64,000 nucleotides of DNA, taken from Latrodectus hesperus. Its lineage: Eukaryota; Arthropoda; Arachnida; Araneae; Theridiidae. Location: assembly GCA_037975125.1 (NCBI GenBank), contig CM075853.1, positions 33,000,613 to 33,064,612 of the forward strand, in the 5' to 3' direction. Made by a program: the position numbers and the translations under genes. Under the pieces are notes generated by a model, which had not been told where the DNA came from, did not search any database, and was given only the letters and a program-made list of their open reading frames with translations. Shown here piece by piece: positions 60,696 through 64,000 of the stretch; the stretch's first letter is position 1, and each line of letters opens with the position of its first letter.

Positions 60696-63600
60696 CTAAA
60701 AAACATAAATATAACTATACAAAAATAATTTTTACTGATTTAAGATAATAAGTCAACAAGGAAAACATTACGATTTAAACTTATGTATTACACACTAAAA
60801 ATAATTATTTCTCTATTTCAGATTTAAAAAATAATATATTTTTGTCTTGTATATTTGTCTTTTATATATACATTCTTGTTTGCCAAGTTAAATTTCTCAT
60901 CAAAAATAGAAACTAATGCAAGAGTGATTGATTAAATGTAACGATTTTTTTCCACATATTTTAAAAATCAATTCAAAATAAAATATATACAATCGTTAAG
61001 CTTTGACTTATTTGAATCTCTATATTTTATTTTTTCATTTTTCATTATATATTCATTTTCTTGCGTAAATTTTTTATGGCGAAATTGTATTAAAAATTGA
61101 AGTGAAATATGTTATTTATTGTAACATAATTCGTTTTTGAAAAATTTAGAATCATTTATTAGATGAAATGTTATTTTTATGTGTGAAATTGTGCTGAATT
61201 GTTCAGAATTGCTAAATTGTTCAAAAGTACACCAAAATTGAATATGCAAAGAAAATAATTCATAAACCATACAATTACATTTTGAGAACGTTATAAAATT
61301 TATTAATGCAATAAATAATAAATGTTTATAATATTGATAAGTGAAATTGTTACACATAAAATAAATAATTTGGGTACGAATTGTGAAGAATATTAAGAAC
61401 ATAATGATATGGAGCTTTTCAGCAATTAGCAACTGAAAATAGGCTCATTATGATATAGAAAAATATTTAAAAAGAAAATTAAATGCATTTAGTTATTTGC
61501 TATAATCTTTCATTGCAAAATCTTAATACTGGGATATCTAATTTAGAGAACTCTTCAACATCAATTTCTATAAAAGGAGATTCGACAAACTGACATCCTC
61601 TTGGAAGCATTTATTGATCTCATTTTTGTCGACATTGCCTCTTGTCATCAGGGTCAATCCAGTACGGGAATAAAGATTAGTCAACCGGAGTAGAGCATGA
61701 TCTGCCGAAAATAACGTGAACTACTAGTAAATGTCGATCTACGATTTGGCGATCATTGATTTATAAAATAAGTTTTGTCAATGTCATTACCCACAAGGAG
61801 TACTGAGAAGATGCTGAGGGGCGTTGATTTATTGTGGGCGGTTGTAAGCGGTAAACATGTTTTGGCATTTAAACTTAAAATTCCCTATTCCAAAAAATGT
61901 GAATTGATTAAACAATTTATATCATTTATTTTTGCAATAAAATTACCTTACACGATGAATCTACTCACACAAATCTAAGAATAGTTGGACGAATTTGTAT
62001 ACTTTGTATGATGATCTTGACAATTACACACTACCTTTCTATCCCAGCCAACATTAGTTGCTATTATAGGATAATTCACGTTTAATCGCAATATATATGT
62101 TGACCATCCTTTCATTGTGAGTGATTTGAGCCAGGTTTCTTGTGTTGCTTATCATTCGATGTGTTTCTATATTCTTTCCTCACTTCCGATATATTTTAAC
62201 TACTCGTCAAGTCTAGCATGTAAATTCGCTTGTTCATTCTTTGTTCGTGATCTTTAATCGTAATATATATGTTGACCATCCTTTCATTATGAGTGATTTG
62301 AGCTAGGTTTCTTGTGTTGCTTATCATTCGATGTGTTTCTATATTCTTTCCTCACTTCCGATATATTTTAACTACTCGTCAAGTCTAGCATGTAAATTCA
62401 CTTGTTCGTTCTTTGTTCGTGATCCCGAATTTTGAGAAAGTGTTATATTTTCGATACATATTTCCGCCTTATTTAAGGATAATCTCGACTGATTGAAAAC
62501 CATACATAGTAGTATTTACACGTAAATTTTCGGACATCAAGCATTCATAGGTATGAAAATTATTTTGAAAAGGTTAAAGGTTACATATTTCATTTGATGA
62601 AACTGACACCAGATGAATCAGTGACATAATTGGCACATGATAAATATAGAAAATGTGTTTTGAATTTTTAAGTACAAAGGTTAATTTATTTGAACAATGG
62701 ATAACTAATTTTAAAATCCAATTGTATGTTCAAAAACGAAATACCCAAATTTAAATTATAGGGAATTTTTGCGGGCAAAATGTTTTATGAATGTAAAAGC
62801 TTCAAACATCAAATAACAAAGTATAGATGACCTCCAATGTTTTTTACAGTTGAATTAAGAGAAATTATATTCCCTTTGTGTGTGTGTCTTAAATCTTCTT
62901 GTAATTTGGTTGTTGAGCAATGAATAGAAAAATATATCCAAAGAAACGATTCAAAATTGGTTTTAAAAAAACTATATTTTTAAATGTGTAAGATTATAAA
63001 ATGCCAGAAAAATTGATCATGTCAGAAAGTGATCATGAAAAAGATGCTTGAAATCTCAGAAATTTCAGGATTGTTGAGAGAAAAAAAATATAATTACACC
63101 ATAAATGTGCTTTAAAAGTTTACTTGAACATAATTAAGAGATTGGAAACATCTAACCACATGTACAGTTGAAATTGTGCAGAATGTCTTTGTTAATAATA
63201 TGACGAAAACAGTCTTAATAACTGACTAATGATGAAGTAGGTATATGATCTATAGAACCTGCAGTGAAATTTTATGAAACGTGATAACATGGTACAAAAG
63301 TGATATGATATGTGTGTATTCAATTAGAGACATTATATATAAATTTATGATTAATTATATGTAATTTCTCTAGAGATGTGTACTTGAATTATGAGGGAAA
63401 AATATTAATTTTATCAAAGAGAGAGATCATAAGAATATATTATTTTTATTTCGATTGTGCTATCACGCACAATCATTTGTTATTCAAGGGATTTGCTTAC
63501 TTTAATATATTCTGCTATCGATTTTCAGCCATTGTAATTTTTGTTAGTTGAGTAATGTATAAAAATTAAATTATCATTTGATAAAAATTTAAGTTAGGGA

Positions 63601-64000
63601 GGACCCCATGAATGTTTTTTTCAACTAACTCCTCTGAAAATTACTCCAAATTTCTTTCTTGCGTAGAATGAAATTTTTAATAATAGATTGAAGTTGTAAG
63701 GAAGTCATCCTAACATAGTGAATTGACCTCTAATTTTTTACATCAGGAAGTTTTGAAAAAGAAATTAAAATTTTACTTGCTCCAAGAGATGGAACTTGGA
63801 ACTATTTCAAAAAATCTTCGTAAATTAAGTTTATGAGGAAACTTATAGAGGAAATGAGCGGTGTATTGGTTTGATTTTTTATAAAGCGAAAATATAACGC
63901 TGAAAACTATTCTAAGCTTTTAATTTCCTCAATCTAACTTTTTATCATCTGGGAGAACTTTTCTCAGAAAATTGGCTATTGTTGAGGTGGAAACCTGAAA
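60696..64000. other. Right flank without a supported gene
   Basis: AT-rich at 60.7-61.5 kb, then a less AT-biased island at about 61.55-62.45 kb that includes the tandem duplication at 62081-62424, then AT-rich again. It is presumably intronic or upstream of the unknown minus-strand gene. The 67-codon plus frame at 61775-61978 and the 106-codon minus frame at 61112-61432 have no recognisable domains. Confidence 0.55.
62081..62424. repeat. 172-bp tandem duplication (two copies)
   Basis: Copies at 62081-62252 and 62253-62424 abut exactly. I count five single-base differences over 172 bp, so they are about 97% identical. Each begins TTTAATCG and ends TTGTTCGTGATC. No open frame spans the unit. 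Confidence 0.95.

Noticed and set aside
61112..61432. 106-codon minus-strand open frame
   Set aside because: No domain, no homologue recognised, AT-driven composition (F, I, N, Y). It is not in a position or phase that connects convincingly to the exon at 60569-60695.
63747..63836. Possible plus-strand terminal exon (CATCAG|GAAGTT, 29 codons, K/L-rich, TGA)
   Set aside because: The acceptor is plausible, but the peptide is short and lysine/leucine-rich, no upstream partner exon is seen, and such frames are common here.
1..64000. Bacterial-type systems (operons, CRISPR, toxin-antitoxin, phage)
   Set aside because: Gene structure is clearly eukaryotic, with spliced exons and animal gene families; no direct-repeat/spacer array was found.

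Overview
This is a eukaryotic, very AT-rich stretch of an arthropod genome, most likely from an arachnid and probably a spider. Five protein-coding genes are broken into short exons by long AT-rich introns, with canonical GT-AG junctions wherever the exons could be joined. The transposon content (a jockey-type gag gene with zinc knuckles, Tc1/mariner, hAT-like, piggyBac-like and tRNA-derived SINE sequences) resembles what I know of spider genomes. That taxonomic call is an inference; the gene identities do not depend on it. I see no bacterial operons, CRISPR arrays, true tRNA genes or rRNA genes.

Layout. (1) 1-2894, minus: RTRAF (hCLE/C14orf166/CGI-99), two exons visible, the second running off the left edge. 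(2) 3774-15633, plus: a complete six-exon Rab-family GTPase, 211 aa, divergent from RTRAF. Its introns 3 and 5 are transposon graveyards. (3) 20231-28386, minus: the prenylated Rab acceptor PRA1/RABAC1, four coding exons, with a duplicated last coding exon (4a and 4b) giving two different C-termini. (4) 32628-59578, plus: DNAJC1 (ERdj1/MTJ1), 11 exons, 474 aa, with signal peptide, J domain, transmembrane segment and two SANT domains. (5) 60569-60695, minus: the last exon of a gene I do not recognise. From 60.7 kb to the right edge I find no convincing gene; there is a 172-bp tandem duplication at 62081-62424.

How the genes relate. RTRAF/Rab and PRA1/DNAJC1 are divergent pairs; Rab/PRA1 and DNAJC1/unknown are convergent. 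A Rab GTPase and a Rab acceptor are neighbours, but they are transcribed towards each other and nothing shows that this is functional. DNAJC1 is an ER chaperone component and RTRAF is an RNA-processing factor.

The most interesting observation is the PRA1 terminal-exon duplication. Exons 4a and 4b both have acceptor sites, both continue the upstream reading frame in the same phase, and both encode the identical first 14 residues. Eight of those 14 codons differ, all synonymously. After that the tails diverge completely. This is the signature of an old, selectively maintained pair of alternative terminal exons.
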